Shown here piece by piece: positions 18,006-27,933 of a stretch of 64,000 bases of DNA. Source of the stretch: Priestia aryabhattai B8W22. Lineage in GTDB: Bacteria; Bacillota; Bacilli; Bacillales; Bacillaceae_H. The stretch covers positions 92,925 to 156,924 of the forward strand of contig NZ_JYOO01000009.1 in the NCBI RefSeq assembly GCF_000956595.1. Reading direction: 5' to 3'. Position 1 is the stretch's first letter, and each line of letters starts with the position of its first letter. The notes under the pieces are model-generated. The model saw nothing but the letters and a program-made list of their open reading frames with translations, was not told the DNA's origin and ran no database searches. The translations under genes were made by a program, and so were the position numbers.

Positions 18006-18971
18006 CTAATCCAAACGAATACGCGGATCTGCTACGCCGTATAACAAATCAGCAACCAGATTCCCAACCAGGGTTAAAATTGAAAACAACATTGTAAGCG
18101 ACATCATAACTGAGTAGTCACGAGTTGCTACAGAGTCAACAAACAACTTTCCAATTCCTGGATACGTAAAGATTGTCTCTGTAATGATAGAACCGCTAAT
18201 GATTGTTACAAGATCAAACCCTAAAAACGTAATAAGCGGAATCATTGAGTTGCGTAAGATATGAACATTATAAATTTTAGATTCTTTTGTCCCTTTTGCT
18301 CTAGCTGTGCGCACAAAATCTTTGCGACTGTTTTCAATAATATCATTACGCAAAAATTGGGTATATTGCGCGGTCGACATCAAGCCAAGAATCAGCGCGG
18401 GTAATATAACGTGATGAATTCTACTTTGAATAAATTCCCATGATCCCTCTTTCAATCCTACTTCAACAGAACCGCTAAATGGAAACCAGCCTAACTGAAA
18501 GGAAAATAAATAAATGCCTACAATCCCTGCGATAAACGATGGAACCGCTAATGCAAAGTAATTATATCCTGCAATAAAGTTATCTGCTAAGGTATACGGT
18601 TTTCTTCCTGCATACATACCTAAAATAAATGCAAACACATACGTAATTAAAAGCGAAGTCAAAGCTAAAAAGATCGTATTAGGCATACGCTCTAAAATAA
18701 TATCTAATGTCGGTAACTTATGAGTTGTTGACTTTCCTAAATCTCCTTGTGCCACTCCCTTTACCCAGTTCCAATATTGAACGTAGATAGGATCGTTATA
18801 TCCTAGCTTATCGCGCATTTCCTCAATGTATTTTGGATCTGTATTACTAGGGTTGATTTCTCCCCCAAAAGGGTCCCCTGGCATCATTTTTGCCAGGGAA
18901 AACACAACAAAGGAGATCAGAATCAACATTGGAATCATCCCTAAAATACGTCTTAGTGAGTATTGCAGCAT
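18006..18971 (-). CDS. appB: Oligopeptide ABC transporter permease AppB
   Basis: Permease subunit pairing with AppC, 321 residues, six predicted helices. The EAA loop is at ARAKGTKESKIYNVHILRNS. The extracytoplasmic loop PGDPFGGEINPSNTDPKYIE is typical of the OppB/DppB group. The ATG follows AAAGGAGAG. It starts 28 bp after the appA stop, with no hairpin between them, unlike the oppA-oppB junction. In B. subtilis App transports longer peptides, up to about nine residues. Confidence 0.94.
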   Translation of the reverse strand: MLQYSLRRILGMIPMLILISFVVFSLAKMMPGDPFGGEINPSNTDPKYIEEMRDKLGYNDPIYVQYWNWVKGVAQGDLGKSTTHKLPTLDIILERMPNTIFLALTSLLITYVFAFILGMYAGRKPYTLADNFIAGYNYFALAVPSFIAGIVGIYLFSFQLGWFPFSGSVEVGLKEGSWEFIQSRIHHVILPALILGLMSTAQYTQFLRNDIIENSRKDFVRTARAKGTKESKIYNVHILRNSMIPLITFLGFDLVTIISGSIITETIFTYPGIGKLFVDSVATRDYSVMMSLTMLFSILTLVGNLVADLLYGVADPRIRLD

Positions 18972-18999
18972 CGTTGACTCTCCTTTACATGTAAAATAT

Positions 19000-20736
19000 T
19001 TATTCTGTTACAGACCATTTCTCCGGATCTACAACTACCGTTGATGGATCTAGAGTTACGTTTTTCACACGCTTATTCACAGCATAAATATTGATATTTT
19101 CCCATAAAGGAAGTGCTGGCAGCTGCTCATTAAAGAATTTTTGCCATTTTACATATACATCTTTACGGTATTTATCATCAAATGATTTTTCACTCAAACC
19201 GTCTTTAAGCATTTCGTCAGATTCCTTATTTACCCAACGTCCATAGTTCCATTCAGCATTAGAGCTCCATAATCCTGTAGGGTCTGGATCTGAACCAGTG
19301 TCCCAAGAACCAAAGAACGCTTCTAAGGCCTTATCGTCGTTATCTTTCATTTCATTGTACAAGTTAAATTCAACAAGTGAACCCGTTGCTAATTTTGTTT
19401 TAATACCAATATCATTCCATGCTTGCATAATAGCCTTCGCACGACCCTCGAAGTTGGCTGGACCAGCATAGTGACCGAATGAAATCGTAAATGGTTTTCC
19501 GTTTGGATCTTCTACAAAACCATCATTATTCTTATCTTTATAACCGGCTTCAGCTAATAACTTTTTAGCTTTTTCTGGACTGTACTTGTACTTTGTTAAA
19601 TCTTTTTGGTCAGCAGCAATCCAGAATACAGACGGAATAACTGTATTAGAAACAACCGCTTTGTCGTTCATAAATGCTTTTACCATTGCTTTTCTATCTA
19701 TTGCATAAAGCAATGCTTGACGAAGTTTTAGGTCTTTGAACTTTTCGTAATCATCTACATTTTTACCAGCCTTTTGATCACGATGGCCAAATCGTAGCCC
19801 AATATACGAATAACTAGTTGATTTCCCTTCCAAAAAGTCTAAGTTTTCTGCTTTTTCAACTTGCCCTAAATCAGCTGGACGAACATCCATAATGTCGACA
19901 TCGCCTTTTTTCAATGCTCCGGCGGAAACAGATGGATCCAGTACTTTTACAACAACACCATCAAGATGAGGCTTACCTTTCCAATAATCATCATTACGCT
20001 CCATTTGGACATATTCACTTGCTACCACTTTTTTCACTTTAAACGGCCCAACACCAATTGGCTCTTTACGAACTTGTTTGGACTCTGCAAGATCTTTTAC
20101 AGCAATTCCTTCATAGTACTTTTTCGGCATTGGATACGGCCATAGATTATCTAAGTTATTTACACGAACTTCTTTAAACGTTACTTTAAATGTTTGCGGA
20201 TCTACTACTTCAACTCCAGAAATAGAATCCGCTTTGCCGTCGTGATATTCTTGAGCGCCTTTAATATGCTCAACGTTTACATAGCGCGGACCTGTATAGT
20301 CTTTATCGGCAATCGTTTCATACGTATATTTAAAATCATCTGCAGTTAATGGATCTCCGTTATGCCACTTAATGCCCTTTTTTAATTTAAACGTGTAAGT
20401 TAGTTTATCACCACTCACGTCCCAAGTAGCTAAGTCAGATTTAATTTTTAATTTCTTATCATAAGTAAAGAGACCTTCATTGATAAATTCTAAGATTTGG
20501 CTATCATATGCACTACCATACAATGCGTACTCAAAAAGCCCTTCTGGCGCTCCGTCAATCCCATACGTAATCGTTCCGCCGTCTTTTGGCTTGTCTGTTT
20601 TTGCACCTTCAGTTTTTGTTTCTCCTCCTTCTTTACTAGAAGATGAAGAAGTGCTTCCACCGCTGCACGCCGCTAGAAAAAGCGATAGCACAAGCAAAAT
20701 GGAAAAAAGTGATAAAAATGATTTCCTTTTCATCAT
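19000..20736 (-). CDS. appA: Oligopeptide-binding lipoprotein AppA
   Basis: Extracellular substrate-binding lipoprotein of App, 578 residues as drawn, with lipobox LAAC at Cys24 followed by a Gly/Ser-rich linker. The SBP_bac_5 domain is full length (IKWHNGDPLTADDFKYTYET near residues 113-132). Two adjacent ATGs are possible starts, and a GGGGGA precedes both. The frame is intact throughout, whereas B. subtilis 168 carries a disrupted appA, so this strain should have a working App system. It lies third in the operon, after the two ATPase genes. Confidence 0.94.
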   Translation of the reverse strand: MMKRKSFLSLFSILLVLSLFLAACSGGSTSSSSSKEGGETKTEGAKTDKPKDGGTITYGIDGAPEGLFEYALYGSAYDSQILEFINEGLFTYDKKLKIKSDLATWDVSGDKLTYTFKLKKGIKWHNGDPLTADDFKYTYETIADKDYTGPRYVNVEHIKGAQEYHDGKADSISGVEVVDPQTFKVTFKEVRVNNLDNLWPYPMPKKYYEGIAVKDLAESKQVRKEPIGVGPFKVKKVVASEYVQMERNDDYWKGKPHLDGVVVKVLDPSVSAGALKKGDVDIMDVRPADLGQVEKAENLDFLEGKSTSYSYIGLRFGHRDQKAGKNVDDYEKFKDLKLRQALLYAIDRKAMVKAFMNDKAVVSNTVIPSVFWIAADQKDLTKYKYSPEKAKKLLAEAGYKDKNNDGFVEDPNGKPFTISFGHYAGPANFEGRAKAIMQAWNDIGIKTKLATGSLVEFNLYNEMKDNDDKALEAFFGSWDTGSDPDPTGLWSSNAEWNYGRWVNKESDEMLKDGLSEKSFDDKYRKDVYVKWQKFFNEQLPALPLWENINIYAVNKRVKNVTLDPSTVVVDPEKWSVTE

Positions 20737-20778
20737 GACGTTCCCCCTATTTAACTAATAATCTGTTCGTATGTAGCT

Positions 20779-21762
20779 TTACGAGTTATATAAATGGCAA
20801 GCTACTTGATGGCCAGGTCTCACCTCCTTTAAGGCAGGTTTCGTTTGGCTGCACTCTGCCATTGCATGTATACAGCGAGGATGAAATGCACAGCCTTTTG
20901 GCGGATCAATTGGACTTGGCACATCTCCCTGTAAAATAATACGCTGTTTTTTCTTTCGTGGATCTGGTTCAGGTATAGCCGATACAAGCGCTTGCGTATA
21001 AGGGTGCAATGGCTCTGCGTATAGACTTTTCTTATCAGCAATTTCCACTAAACCGCCTAGGTACATAACACCGATACGGTCACTCATATGTTTAACAACA
21101 CTCAAATCATGGGCAATAAATAAAAAGGTTAGGTCGAATTCTTGTTGAAGTTCTTTAAGAAGGTTTAAAACTTGTGATTGGACAGAAACGTCGAGTGCCG
21201 ATACCGGTTCATCAGCAATAATAAGCTTTGGACGAAGTGCAAGTGCACGTGCAATTCCAATCCGCTGACGCTGTCCACCGGAAAATTCGTGAGGATATTT
21301 ATAGTATGCATCTTCCGGTAACCCTACTTTTGTAAGTAGATTCATAACTTCTGATTTTAATTGATTGGTTGATTTTCCTGTAAAATTCCGAATTGGTTCA
21401 GAAATAACATCTCCAACCATTTGCATTGGATTGAGGGAAGCATAGGGATCTTGAAAAACCATTTGGAAATCTTGTCTAATTTTACGGAGAAAAGTTCCTT
21501 TTACTTCTGTGATATCTTTACCATCGAAAATAATTTTTCCGCTAGTTGGTTCCAACAGTCTTAGAATCGTTCTTCCTGCCGTGGATTTCCCACAGCCAGA
21601 TTCTCCTACCAGACCGAGCGTTTCTCCTTTTCGAATCGCAAAAGAAATACCGTCAACTGCTTTTACATCACCAATTTTCTTTCGAAAAAATCCCCCGTGA
21701 ATAGGATAGTAGGTTTTTAAATGCTGAACTTCTAGCAATACATCTTTCACCGCTTTAGTCAT
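20779..21762 (-). CDS. appF: Oligopeptide ABC transporter ATP-binding protein AppF
   Basis: ATPase subunit of App, 327 residues. Walker A is GESGCGKST, the signature is [14 protein letters not shown], and Walker B is LIIADEP. The C-terminal oligo_HPY region ends with a four-cysteine pattern (CAFHPRC, then C and C further on), which in some Dpp/App ATPases is associated with a 4Fe-4S cluster. Its ATG shares one base with the appD stop (TAATG), so translation is coupled. It works as a heterodimer with AppD. Confidence 0.95.
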   Translation of the reverse strand: MTKAVKDVLLEVQHLKTYYPIHGGFFRKKIGDVKAVDGISFAIRKGETLGLVGESGCGKSTAGRTILRLLEPTSGKIIFDGKDITEVKGTFLRKIRQDFQMVFQDPYASLNPMQMVGDVISEPIRNFTGKSTNQLKSEVMNLLTKVGLPEDAYYKYPHEFSGGQRQRIGIARALALRPKLIIADEPVSALDVSVQSQVLNLLKELQQEFDLTFLFIAHDLSVVKHMSDRIGVMYLGGLVEIADKKSLYAEPLHPYTQALVSAIPEPDPRKKKQRIILQGDVPSPIDPPKGCAFHPRCIHAMAECSQTKPALKEVRPGHQVACHLYNS

Positions 21763-22784
21763 TAGCTTGTCTTCACTCCTTTTGACGGATAGCTATTTTC
21801 ATACAGCAGACATGCGACGTCATGCCCCTGTGAATCCTGGCGAAGAACAGGCGTAACGGAACTGCAGTCTTCCATTGCATGAGGACATCGGTTAACGAAA
21901 CGACAGCCTGTCCGCGGCATGTTTACAAGAGAAGGCACAATTCCTTTGATCGTATTTAATACTTCTACATCATCTTCCATGCGTGGAATTGAGTGAAGAA
22001 GCGCTTTCGTGTACGGATGTTTTGGGGCATAAAATAACGTATCAACATCTGTATGCTCAACAATTTTCCCGCCATACATGACAATCACTTCATCACACAT
22101 CTCAGCAACTACTCCTAAATCATGAGTAATCATAATAATAGACATATCATTACTTTCTTGAATTTCTTTTAGCAATTCTAAAATTTGAGCTTGAACCGTA
22201 ACATCCAGGGCCGTTGTCGGCTCATCCGCAATTAAAAGTTTAGGCTGACAAGCTACCGCCATGGCAATCATGACACGCTGCCTCATTCCTCCCGACAGCT
22301 GATGCGGATATTCATCGATGAGCTTTTCGGATCTCGAAATACCAACGCTTCTTAAAAGCGCAATGCTTTTTTCGCGCGCTTCCGCTTTCGATATATTCAT
22401 ATGGTTAAACAATACTTCCTGCAGCTGATACCCAATGGTTAAAACAGGATTGAGGGATGTCATCGGTTCTTGGAAAATCATTGAGATGTCTTTCCCACGA
22501 ACATCATTCATCTCATCTTCTGATAAGTGCGTAAGATTCTTTCCGTTAAATACAACGCTCCCGCTCCTAATTTGACTATTTACTTTAGGTAATAGCCCAA
22601 TAACGGATAAAGACAATACGCTTTTTCCACAGCCAGATTCTCCTACAACTCCTACAATTCGCTTTCGTCCGACTTGAAACGACACGTCGTCTACAGCATT
22701 ATGCCAGGAATCATTAATGGAAAAAGCAGTTTGTAAATTTTTCACTTCTAGTAAAGGTGTTGATCCGACAGGCTTTTTATCCAT
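21762..22784 (-). CDS. appD: Oligopeptide ABC transporter ATP-binding protein AppD
   Basis: First gene of the appDFABC operon and the second ATPase, 340 residues. Walker A is GESGCGKSV, the signature is [14 protein letters not shown], and Walker B is LLIADEP. A C-terminal cysteine pattern CRFVNRCPHAMEDC plus a later Cys parallels that of AppF. The gene order D-F-A-B-C is the same as in B. subtilis. The start follows AGGTGTGC. The operon promoter is not certain: TTGTAA, 16 bp, TATAAC at 22816-22843 is a candidate. Confidence 0.95.
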   Translation of the reverse strand: MDKKPVGSTPLLEVKNLQTAFSINDSWHNAVDDVSFQVGRKRIVGVVGESGCGKSVLSLSVIGLLPKVNSQIRSGSVVFNGKNLTHLSEDEMNDVRGKDISMIFQEPMTSLNPVLTIGYQLQEVLFNHMNISKAEAREKSIALLRSVGISRSEKLIDEYPHQLSGGMRQRVMIAMAVACQPKLLIADEPTTALDVTVQAQILELLKEIQESNDMSIIMITHDLGVVAEMCDEVIVMYGGKIVEHTDVDTLFYAPKHPYTKALLHSIPRMEDDVEVLNTIKGIVPSLVNMPRTGCRFVNRCPHAMEDCSSVTPVLRQDSQGHDVACLLYENSYPSKGVKTS

Positions 22785-22815
22785 TTATAGTGCACACCTC
22801 ATTTTTCTAAAAATT

Positions 22816-22843
22816 GTTATATTTGAATAAGATATTATTACAA
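22816..22843 (-). promoter_or_regulatory. Candidate promoter of the app operon
   Basis: On the minus strand TTGTAA (22838-22843), a 16-bp spacer, TATAAC (22816-22821), 32 bp before appD. A CodY-like sequence ending GAAAATT (22861-22875, three mismatches) lies just upstream. Confidence 0.4.
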
Positions 22844-23010
22844 TTTCATTACAAAATCAATATATTTTGAAAATTAATTATATTTTTTATTTTTAAAATA
22901 ATTATTTCTGAATATCTCTTCAGCACTTTAACGCATAAACCTCCTAATTTTTTGTTTAAAACAGGATAAAATTTACTATTTTTTGTTTTAGGTATATAGC
23001 ACTTGTTTTT

Positions 23011-23784
23011 TTACAGTTGGAACGCAGATTTTTTTAAGATAGTATTGGTACTAAGAGGAAGCAGCTGGGTAGTGGTTAAAACGTGAGGCTTCATACATGA
23101 AGTAACAAGATGATAACCAATATTGTAGCCCATCATTTCTGGATACCAATTTTGGCCGAATAACAGTTGATCATATTTTTTTTCGTCAGCGCGAAGATTA
23201 TAATAAGGTTTAACATGCTTTTCCCACATTTTTTTAGCTTCTTCAATGGTATAATAATTTGTCCAAGGAGCTAAATATTTTTTACCACAATACTCCTCTA
23301 CAGCTCTTTCTGCTAACCCTTCCATCATCATAGCGTCTAACAAAGTAATGGTTTCATCAGACTTATTAATGGCTTTTAGCCTGCAAACGTGATGGTATTC
23401 ATGGGTAAGCACCGCTAACATTTCTTCATCGGATGTATGACTTGTCATAAACACAAATAACTTATCGGTAAAAGCGACACCTGCTCTTCCGTTAAATTCA
23501 CGCTGCATTTTTCGATTTCTAGGATTGCTTGGAAGCACTAGCACCGCTACATCCGGCCCATTCCATGCTTTTTTAAGCTTTTCGTAATGTGCTTTTACTT
23601 TCTTCCAAACCTGTCTTTTCTTCATTTCTTCTAATTCTTTTATAAACATTAAAGAAGGCGGACACATTCCATAGTTAAAAAGTAATTCCATATATTCTTT
23701 TTCTTTTAATTTCTTAAAATAGCGCGCAAGATGACGGCTTATTTCTTTCGGCTCCGTCCAAGTAGAAGTTGAAACAATCGGCAT
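23011..23784 (-). CDS. yjaZ: DUF2268 putative zinc protease YjaZ
   Basis: Predicted cytoplasmic zinc metallopeptidase of 257 residues. It has an HEYHH (HExxH type) zinc motif at residues 128-132 and a downstream glutamate in EGLAE (155-159) that fits a gluzincin-type third ligand. No signal peptide or membrane helix is visible, so it acts inside the cell if it is a protease at all. The family is uncharacterised, and the assignment rests on the motif and on B. subtilis synteny (yjaZ beside fabF and app). A terminator separates it from fabF, so it should have its own promoter. RBS GAGAGGGG. Confidence 0.8.
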   Translation of the reverse strand: MPIVSTSTWTEPKEISRHLARYFKKLKEKEYMELLFNYGMCPPSLMFIKELEEMKKRQVWKKVKAHYEKLKKAWNGPDVAVLVLPSNPRNRKMQREFNGRAGVAFTDKLFVFMTSHTSDEEMLAVLTHEYHHVCRLKAINKSDETITLLDAMMMEGLAERAVEEYCGKKYLAPWTNYYTIEEAKKMWEKHVKPYYNLRADEKKYDQLLFGQNWYPEMMGYNIGYHLVTSCMKPHVLTTTQLLPLSTNTILKKSAFQL

Positions 23785-23858
23785 GTTTTCCCCTCTCTTT
23801 CTTCATCCTTTTGTTTCATGATATGTTCACAGCTACTCTTTTGGTTATCAAAAATAAA

Positions 23859-23888
23859 AAAAATTCTAGGCATCAGCCTAGAATTTTT
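23859..23888 (-). terminator. Terminator of fabH-fabF
   Basis: 13-bp perfect stem (23859-23871 with 23876-23888, 4-base loop) followed on the minus strand by a long T-run. Confidence 0.93.
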
Positions 23889-23890
23889 CA

Positions 23891-25132
23891 TTATGCTTCG
23901 TATTTTTTAAAGATGATTGTTGCATTGTGACCGCCAAATCCAAGTGAGTTGCTTAGCACTGCTTTTACTTCTTGCTTACGCGCTTTGTTTGGAATGTAGT
24001 CTAAATCGCACTCTTCATCAGGTGTTTGATAGTTAATTGTTGGAGGAAGAATACCGTCTTGAATTGCTTTTACACTAAAAATAGCTTCTACTCCACCAGC
24101 AGCTCCTAGCAAGTGGCCAGTCATTGACTTTGTTGAACTAATTGCTACTTTTTGAGCGTGGTCACCAAATACTTCTTTAATCGCCATTGTTTCAAATTTA
24201 TCATTGTATCCTGTACTTGTACCGTGAGCATTGATGTAATCAATATCACTTGGCTGTAGGCCTGCATCTTCAATCGCATGACGCATTGCACGAACGCCGC
24301 CTTCTCCTCCTGGAGCTGGCGCTGTGATATGATGAGCATCTCCTGTCGAACCATAGCCCACAATTTCAGCATAAATACGTGCGCCGCGTGCTAGTGCATG
24401 TTCAAGCTCTTCAAGCACAATAACACCCGCACCTTCTCCCATAACGAAGCCGTCGCGGTCTTTATCAAACGGACGAGATGCTGTTGCAGGATCTGGATTT
24501 GTAGAAAGTGCTTTATTCGCACAGAAACCAGCAATAGATAAACGCGTGATTGGCGCTTCCGTACCGCCCGTCACCATCACGTCTGCATCTCCGCGTTGAA
24601 TTACTTTAAACGCATCACCAATAGAGTTTGTACCTGTTGCACATGCCGTTACCGTACAAGAGTTCACGCCTTTCGCCCCTAAAGCAATAGAAACTTGCCC
24701 TGTTGCCATATCAGGAATCATCATTGGAATGAAGAATGGACTTACACGGCGGGCACCTTTTTCTAATAACGTTGAATATTGATTTTCAAACGTCTCCATA
24801 CCGCCAATTCCAGAACCAATCCAAACGCCGACGTTTGGAGCAATTTCTTCTGTAATAGTCAAATCCGCATCTTTAACAGCCGCCAATGCAGCTACCATCG
24901 CATATTGAGTAAAGCGATCCATCTTACGAGCCTCTTTGCGGTCAATAAAATCTTCCACGTTAAAATCTTTTACTTCAGCCGCTACTTTAGCCGGAAATTC
25001 ATCTGCATCTAGTCTTGTTAAAGGACCAACGCCAGACACGCCTGCTACTGCGTTTTTCCAAGCTGTTTCTACGTCATTTCCAATTGGTGTAAGCCCACCA
25101 AGTCCTGTTACAACTACACGTTTTTTATTCAT
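23891..25132 (-). CDS. fabF: Beta-ketoacyl-ACP synthase II
   Basis: Condensing enzyme that extends fatty acyl-ACP chains with malonyl-ACP, 413 residues, the full family length. The Cys-His-His triad is visible: the nucleophile in [11 protein letters not shown], the first His in [11 protein letters not shown] and the second in [12 protein letters not shown]. It starts 39 bp after fabH and forms a two-gene operon with it, as in B. subtilis. The start follows AAGGAGATG. It should be controlled by FapR through the operator upstream of fabH and ends at a perfect terminator. Confidence 0.97.
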   Translation of the reverse strand: MNKKRVVVTGLGGLTPIGNDVETAWKNAVAGVSGVGPLTRLDADEFPAKVAAEVKDFNVEDFIDRKEARKMDRFTQYAMVAALAAVKDADLTITEEIAPNVGVWIGSGIGGMETFENQYSTLLEKGARRVSPFFIPMMIPDMATGQVSIALGAKGVNSCTVTACATGTNSIGDAFKVIQRGDADVMVTGGTEAPITRLSIAGFCANKALSTNPDPATASRPFDKDRDGFVMGEGAGVIVLEELEHALARGARIYAEIVGYGSTGDAHHITAPAPGGEGGVRAMRHAIEDAGLQPSDIDYINAHGTSTGYNDKFETMAIKEVFGDHAQKVAISSTKSMTGHLLGAAGGVEAIFSVKAIQDGILPPTINYQTPDEECDLDYIPNKARKQEVKAVLSNSLGFGGHNATIIFKKYEA

Positions 25133-25171
25133 CGTACATTCATCTCCTTCAGTTGCTTTAAAAATGTAGTG

Positions 25172-26110
25172 TTATTTTCCCCATCTAATAGCAATAGCTC
25201 CCCATGTTAAACCGCCTCCGAAGCCAACCATTACAATTAAATCATCATCTTGAATTTTCCCTGCTTCAAGCTCATGCACAATTGAAATTGGAATCGATGC
25301 TGCTGATGTATTGCCGTAGTATTGGATTGTTTTAGACATTTTTTCTTCAGGCAAGTCTAATCGCTGTCTTGCAGCTTCCATAATACGAATATTCGCTTGA
25401 TGAGGTACAAGAAAATCAACATCCTCTTTTGTTAAACCTGCTTTTTCAATTACATTAACAGCAGATTCCCCCATTTGTCGAACAGCAAACTTAAATACTT
25501 CGCGTCCGTTCATGACAATATGATCAAGCTCGTTTTGATACAAGTGCTTGCCTCCTGTGCCGTCGGATCCTAGTTCAAAGGATAAAATACCTCGTCCTTC
25601 TGATACAGGTCCCATTACAACTGCACCTGCTCCGTCTCCGAATAAAACAGCCGTGTTACGGTCGTCCCAATCTGTAATCTTAGAAAGCTTTTCTACACCG
25701 ACCACTAATATATGCTTGTAAGCATTGGTTTCAATAAATTGCTTAGCTGTAATCATGCCGTACATAAACCCTGCACATGCTGCACTCACATCGTAAGAAG
25801 CTGCTTTTTTTGCTCCCAATTTTTCTTGCAGCATACATGATACTGTAGGAAACGGTTGATCTGGCGTTACCGTAGCAACAATGATCATGTCAATATCTTC
25901 TGCCTCGACGTTAGCTTTATGTAAAGCTTCAACTGCTGCTTTATAAGCTAAATCAGATGTGTCCTCGTTATCGGCTGCAATTCGGCGCTCTTGAATACCT
26001 GTGCGCGTACGAATCCACTCATCTGATGTATCCATTACTTTTTCAAGATCTAAATTTGTTACAACTTTCTCTGGTACATAACGTCCAATTCCTAGAACAC
26101 CAGCGTTCAT
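25172..26110 (-). CDS. fabH: Beta-ketoacyl-ACP synthase III
   Basis: Initiates fatty acid synthesis by condensing acyl-CoA (branched primers in Bacillus) with malonyl-ACP. 312 residues with the Cys-His-Asn triad: Cys112 in [10 protein letters not shown], His in VPHQANIRI and Asn in YYGNTSAAS. It corresponds to fabHA (yjaX) of B. subtilis by position beside fabF, yjzB and comZ. The ATG follows AAAGGAGAGG. Upstream lies a TATAAT and a FapR-like palindrome that overlaps the promoter. Confidence 0.97.
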   Translation of the reverse strand: MNAGVLGIGRYVPEKVVTNLDLEKVMDTSDEWIRTRTGIQERRIAADNEDTSDLAYKAAVEALHKANVEAEDIDMIIVATVTPDQPFPTVSCMLQEKLGAKKAASYDVSAACAGFMYGMITAKQFIETNAYKHILVVGVEKLSKITDWDDRNTAVLFGDGAGAVVMGPVSEGRGILSFELGSDGTGGKHLYQNELDHIVMNGREVFKFAVRQMGESAVNVIEKAGLTKEDVDFLVPHQANIRIMEAARQRLDLPEEKMSKTIQYYGNTSAASIPISIVHELEAGKIQDDDLIVMVGFGGGLTWGAIAIRWGK

Positions 26111-26177
26111 ATCAACCTCTCCTTTAAATAAAAGGCTTATATTCCTATAAAACCTATATCCGTCATTTCATTTATCG

Positions 26178-26183
26178 ATTATA
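26178..26183 (-). promoter_or_regulatory. -10 box of the fabH promoter
   Basis: Perfect TATAAT on the minus strand. The matching -35 is poor and falls inside the FapR-like operator, consistent with a promoter whose recognition is blocked by the repressor. Confidence 0.55.
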
Positions 26184-26193
26184 TAATCAATTA

Positions 26194-26210
26194 TTATGAG
26201 TTGGTACTAA
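26194..26210. promoter_or_regulatory. FapR operator-like palindrome
   Basis: TTATGAGTTGGTACTAA matches the 17-bp FapR site TTAGTACCTGGTACTAA at 13 positions with a perfect right half. FapR is the malonyl-CoA-responsive repressor of lipid synthesis, and fabHA-fabF belongs to its regulon in B. subtilis. Confidence 0.7.
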
Positions 26211-26366
26211 TTTTACTTCATTTTTTATTTTTTGTCTATATGGGTGTTCGTCCTACTCAGGTATCTATCATGCTACATATAGTAATCATACGGGTCCCTC
26301 TTACTCTAGTATGGGACATTAGGTAAGAACTTACCCTCCATTAAAATAGTGAAAGGAATGAGTATC

Positions 26367-26567
26367 ATGGCAAGAAGACAAAGAAATGAAGCTTTTTCTG
26401 ATTTTATGTTTGGAGCTGGGCGCAGAAAATCAAGAGAAGAAAGAGAGCGAGAGGAGTGGGAAAGATTATTTAAACAAATCGATGAAATTGTACTCGCCGT
26501 CGAAGAACTAGCTCCTCTTCTTAAACAGTTTGCCCCTTTAGTCGATTTATTTTCCAAACAAAAATAA
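26367..26567 (+). CDS. yjzB: Small charged protein, YjzB-like
   Basis: Short protein of 66 residues, strongly basic at the N-terminus (MARRQRNEAF) with an acidic-basic helical middle (about residues 22-35, RKSREEREREEWER) and a hydrophobic amphipathic end. The frame extends to a GTG at 26349, but the ATG at 26367 is nine bases after AAAGGA and is preferred. The position between comZ and fabH on the opposite strand matches B. subtilis yjzB. Function unknown. Two palindromic sequences lie in its upstream region. Confidence 0.72.
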   Translation: MARRQRNEAFSDFMFGAGRRKSREEREREEWERLFKQIDEIVLAVEELAPLLKQFAPLVDLFSKQK

Positions 26568-26591
26568 CAGCTCGGATTCTACCGAGCTGTT
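26566..26591. terminator. Bidirectional terminator yjzB/comZ
   Basis: 10-bp perfect stem AACAGCTCGG (26566-26575) with CCGAGCTGTT (26582-26591), between convergent genes. Confidence 0.85.
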
Positions 26592-26595
26592 TTCT

Positions 26596-26790
26596 TTAGT
26601 TGTTTTCATTTTCAGCTAACGCATCTTGCTTGCCAAGCTCATAGGCGTCGTTCATTACTTTTGTCAGTAATGTCAATACCGGCTGTACGTGTTCCATTGA
26701 TAGCTCAACGCCTGTTTCATCTAAGATCTGCTTTGCTTCTGGCAAGTACTTCATTGCAATTTGCATGAATTGCATATTTTGCTCTTCCAT
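26596..26790 (-). CDS. comZ: ComG operon regulator ComZ
   Basis: 64-residue protein matching B. subtilis ComZ, a small negative regulator of comG (competence) expression. The conserved core QFMQIAMKYLPEAKQILDE and the C-terminal MNDAYELGKQDA are present. It has an acidic, helical composition with no signal peptide. AAAGGAGA lies seven bases before the ATG. In B. subtilis it is co-transcribed with med just upstream. No med gene is present here, and the neighbouring upstream gene is an epimerase-like gene 77 bp away. Confidence 0.9.
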   Translation of the reverse strand: MEEQNMQFMQIAMKYLPEAKQILDETGVELSMEHVQPVLTLLTKVMNDAYELGKQDALAENENN

Positions 26791-26867
26791 AGTGAAATCT
26801 CCTTTATTAAAAACATTTATTCCTCCTTATATTAGCGAATCTATTCTATAAGTACAACTTTCTCCTT

Positions 26868-27752
26868 TTAATGAAGAGGTAAAAAGAATGTTCTCATATG
26901 TTTTTTTTGCAGATAAATGCCTTCTTTAGCCGTTACTTTGGAAGAAAAATGCAGCATTTCTTTCGCTTTCCTGCTGATTTCATATTTCTCTTGAGCCGCT
27001 TCTTCCTTCACCTCCATATGAGTAATGTTTGCTCCTGCACTCCAAGGCTGTAACTTTTCTTCAACTAAATGAACTACTTCATATGAATATGCAGAAGTTT
27101 TACAGCGTCTAAGTGCACTGACCGCATCTTCAATATAAATAATAAAATCCGTGCCTTCCATGATGGTAAAAGCTTCTTCGTACCCGGCAATATTTTTAGA
27201 ATAGCACATTGACAAAGGCTGCCAAGGTCCGTAAAGAGTCGGCGTTCTGACAATCATAATGGGCCATCCATCATCTTTATATTTTTCTATCATTCGCTCA
27301 AAATGAACGTATAGCCTTCCTTCACTACTGTCCGGTTCCGGAATCGTTGTTTCTTCAATCTTTCGCTGCTGGTCTCCAAATACGCGCATGGTAGAAACAA
27401 ACACAAATCGAATGTGGAATTGACGGCATTTGTTAAGCGCTTGAATGAGTACTTGCTGCGCTTTTTGCATTTCTTGTCTTAAAAAATCAGGATGATAAAA
27501 ATCTCCTCCATCGAAATACGTAAAGTAGACAATATCCGTTTCTGAGGTAATCATATCTAATGAATCTCCTACTTCAGTCGATGTATAATTAGCGTTTCGC
27601 CCTAAGAAAAATTTCATCTCTTCCTGCAAATCATCTTCTTCTTTATGAGCAGAATGTGTATATCCTTTTACTTCTGTACCTTCGTCTAAAAAAGTCATAC
27701 ATAAATGAAAACCAATAAAGCGGTTTGCCCCTATTACTACTACATTTCCCAT
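26868..27752 (-). CDS. NAD-dependent epimerase/dehydratase-like protein (YjaV position)
   Basis: Extended SDR-type Rossmann protein, 294 residues. The nucleotide loop is VVVIGANRFIGFHL (residues 4-17), a variant of GxxGxxG in which the middle glycine is Arg. VFVSTMRVFGDQ and the VRTPTLYGPWQP segment follow the epimerase pattern, but the YxxxK catalytic pair is not obvious (YVHFERMIEKYK). It may bind a dinucleotide without being a normal epimerase. Its position next to the hydrolase-like gene and comZ corresponds to B. subtilis yjaV, although the equivalence is inferred. RBS GGAGGAAG. Confidence 0.65.
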   Translation of the reverse strand: MGNVVVIGANRFIGFHLCMTFLDEGTEVKGYTHSAHKEEDDLQEEMKFFLGRNANYTSTEVGDSLDMITSETDIVYFTYFDGGDFYHPDFLRQEMQKAQQVLIQALNKCRQFHIRFVFVSTMRVFGDQQRKIEETTIPEPDSSEGRLYVHFERMIEKYKDDGWPIMIVRTPTLYGPWQPLSMCYSKNIAGYEEAFTIMEGTDFIIYIEDAVSALRRCKTSAYSYEVVHLVEEKLQPWSAGANITHMEVKEEAAQEKYEISRKAKEMLHFSSKVTAKEGIYLQKKHMRTFFLPLH

Positions 27753-27894
27753 ATCGCTTCCTCCAATTCTTCATTCATCATTTATTCAACAAAAAGCTTA
27801 AATCCCTATAGTTATAGAGAGCACTCATTCCTTATTTCAAAGAAGTTCATCTGTAAAAGCATCATGAACTCTTTTTTCCTTTTATCTCTTATAC

Positions 27895-27931
27895 AAAAAG
27901 CCCCTATGATATGTATAATCATAGAAGCTTT
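27895..27931 (-). terminator. Terminator of the hydrolase-like gene
   Basis: Hairpin with core CTATGAT (27904-27910) / ATCATAG (27918-27924), flanked by AAGC and GCTTTTTG on the minus strand. Confidence 0.78.
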
Positions 27932-27933
27932 GC

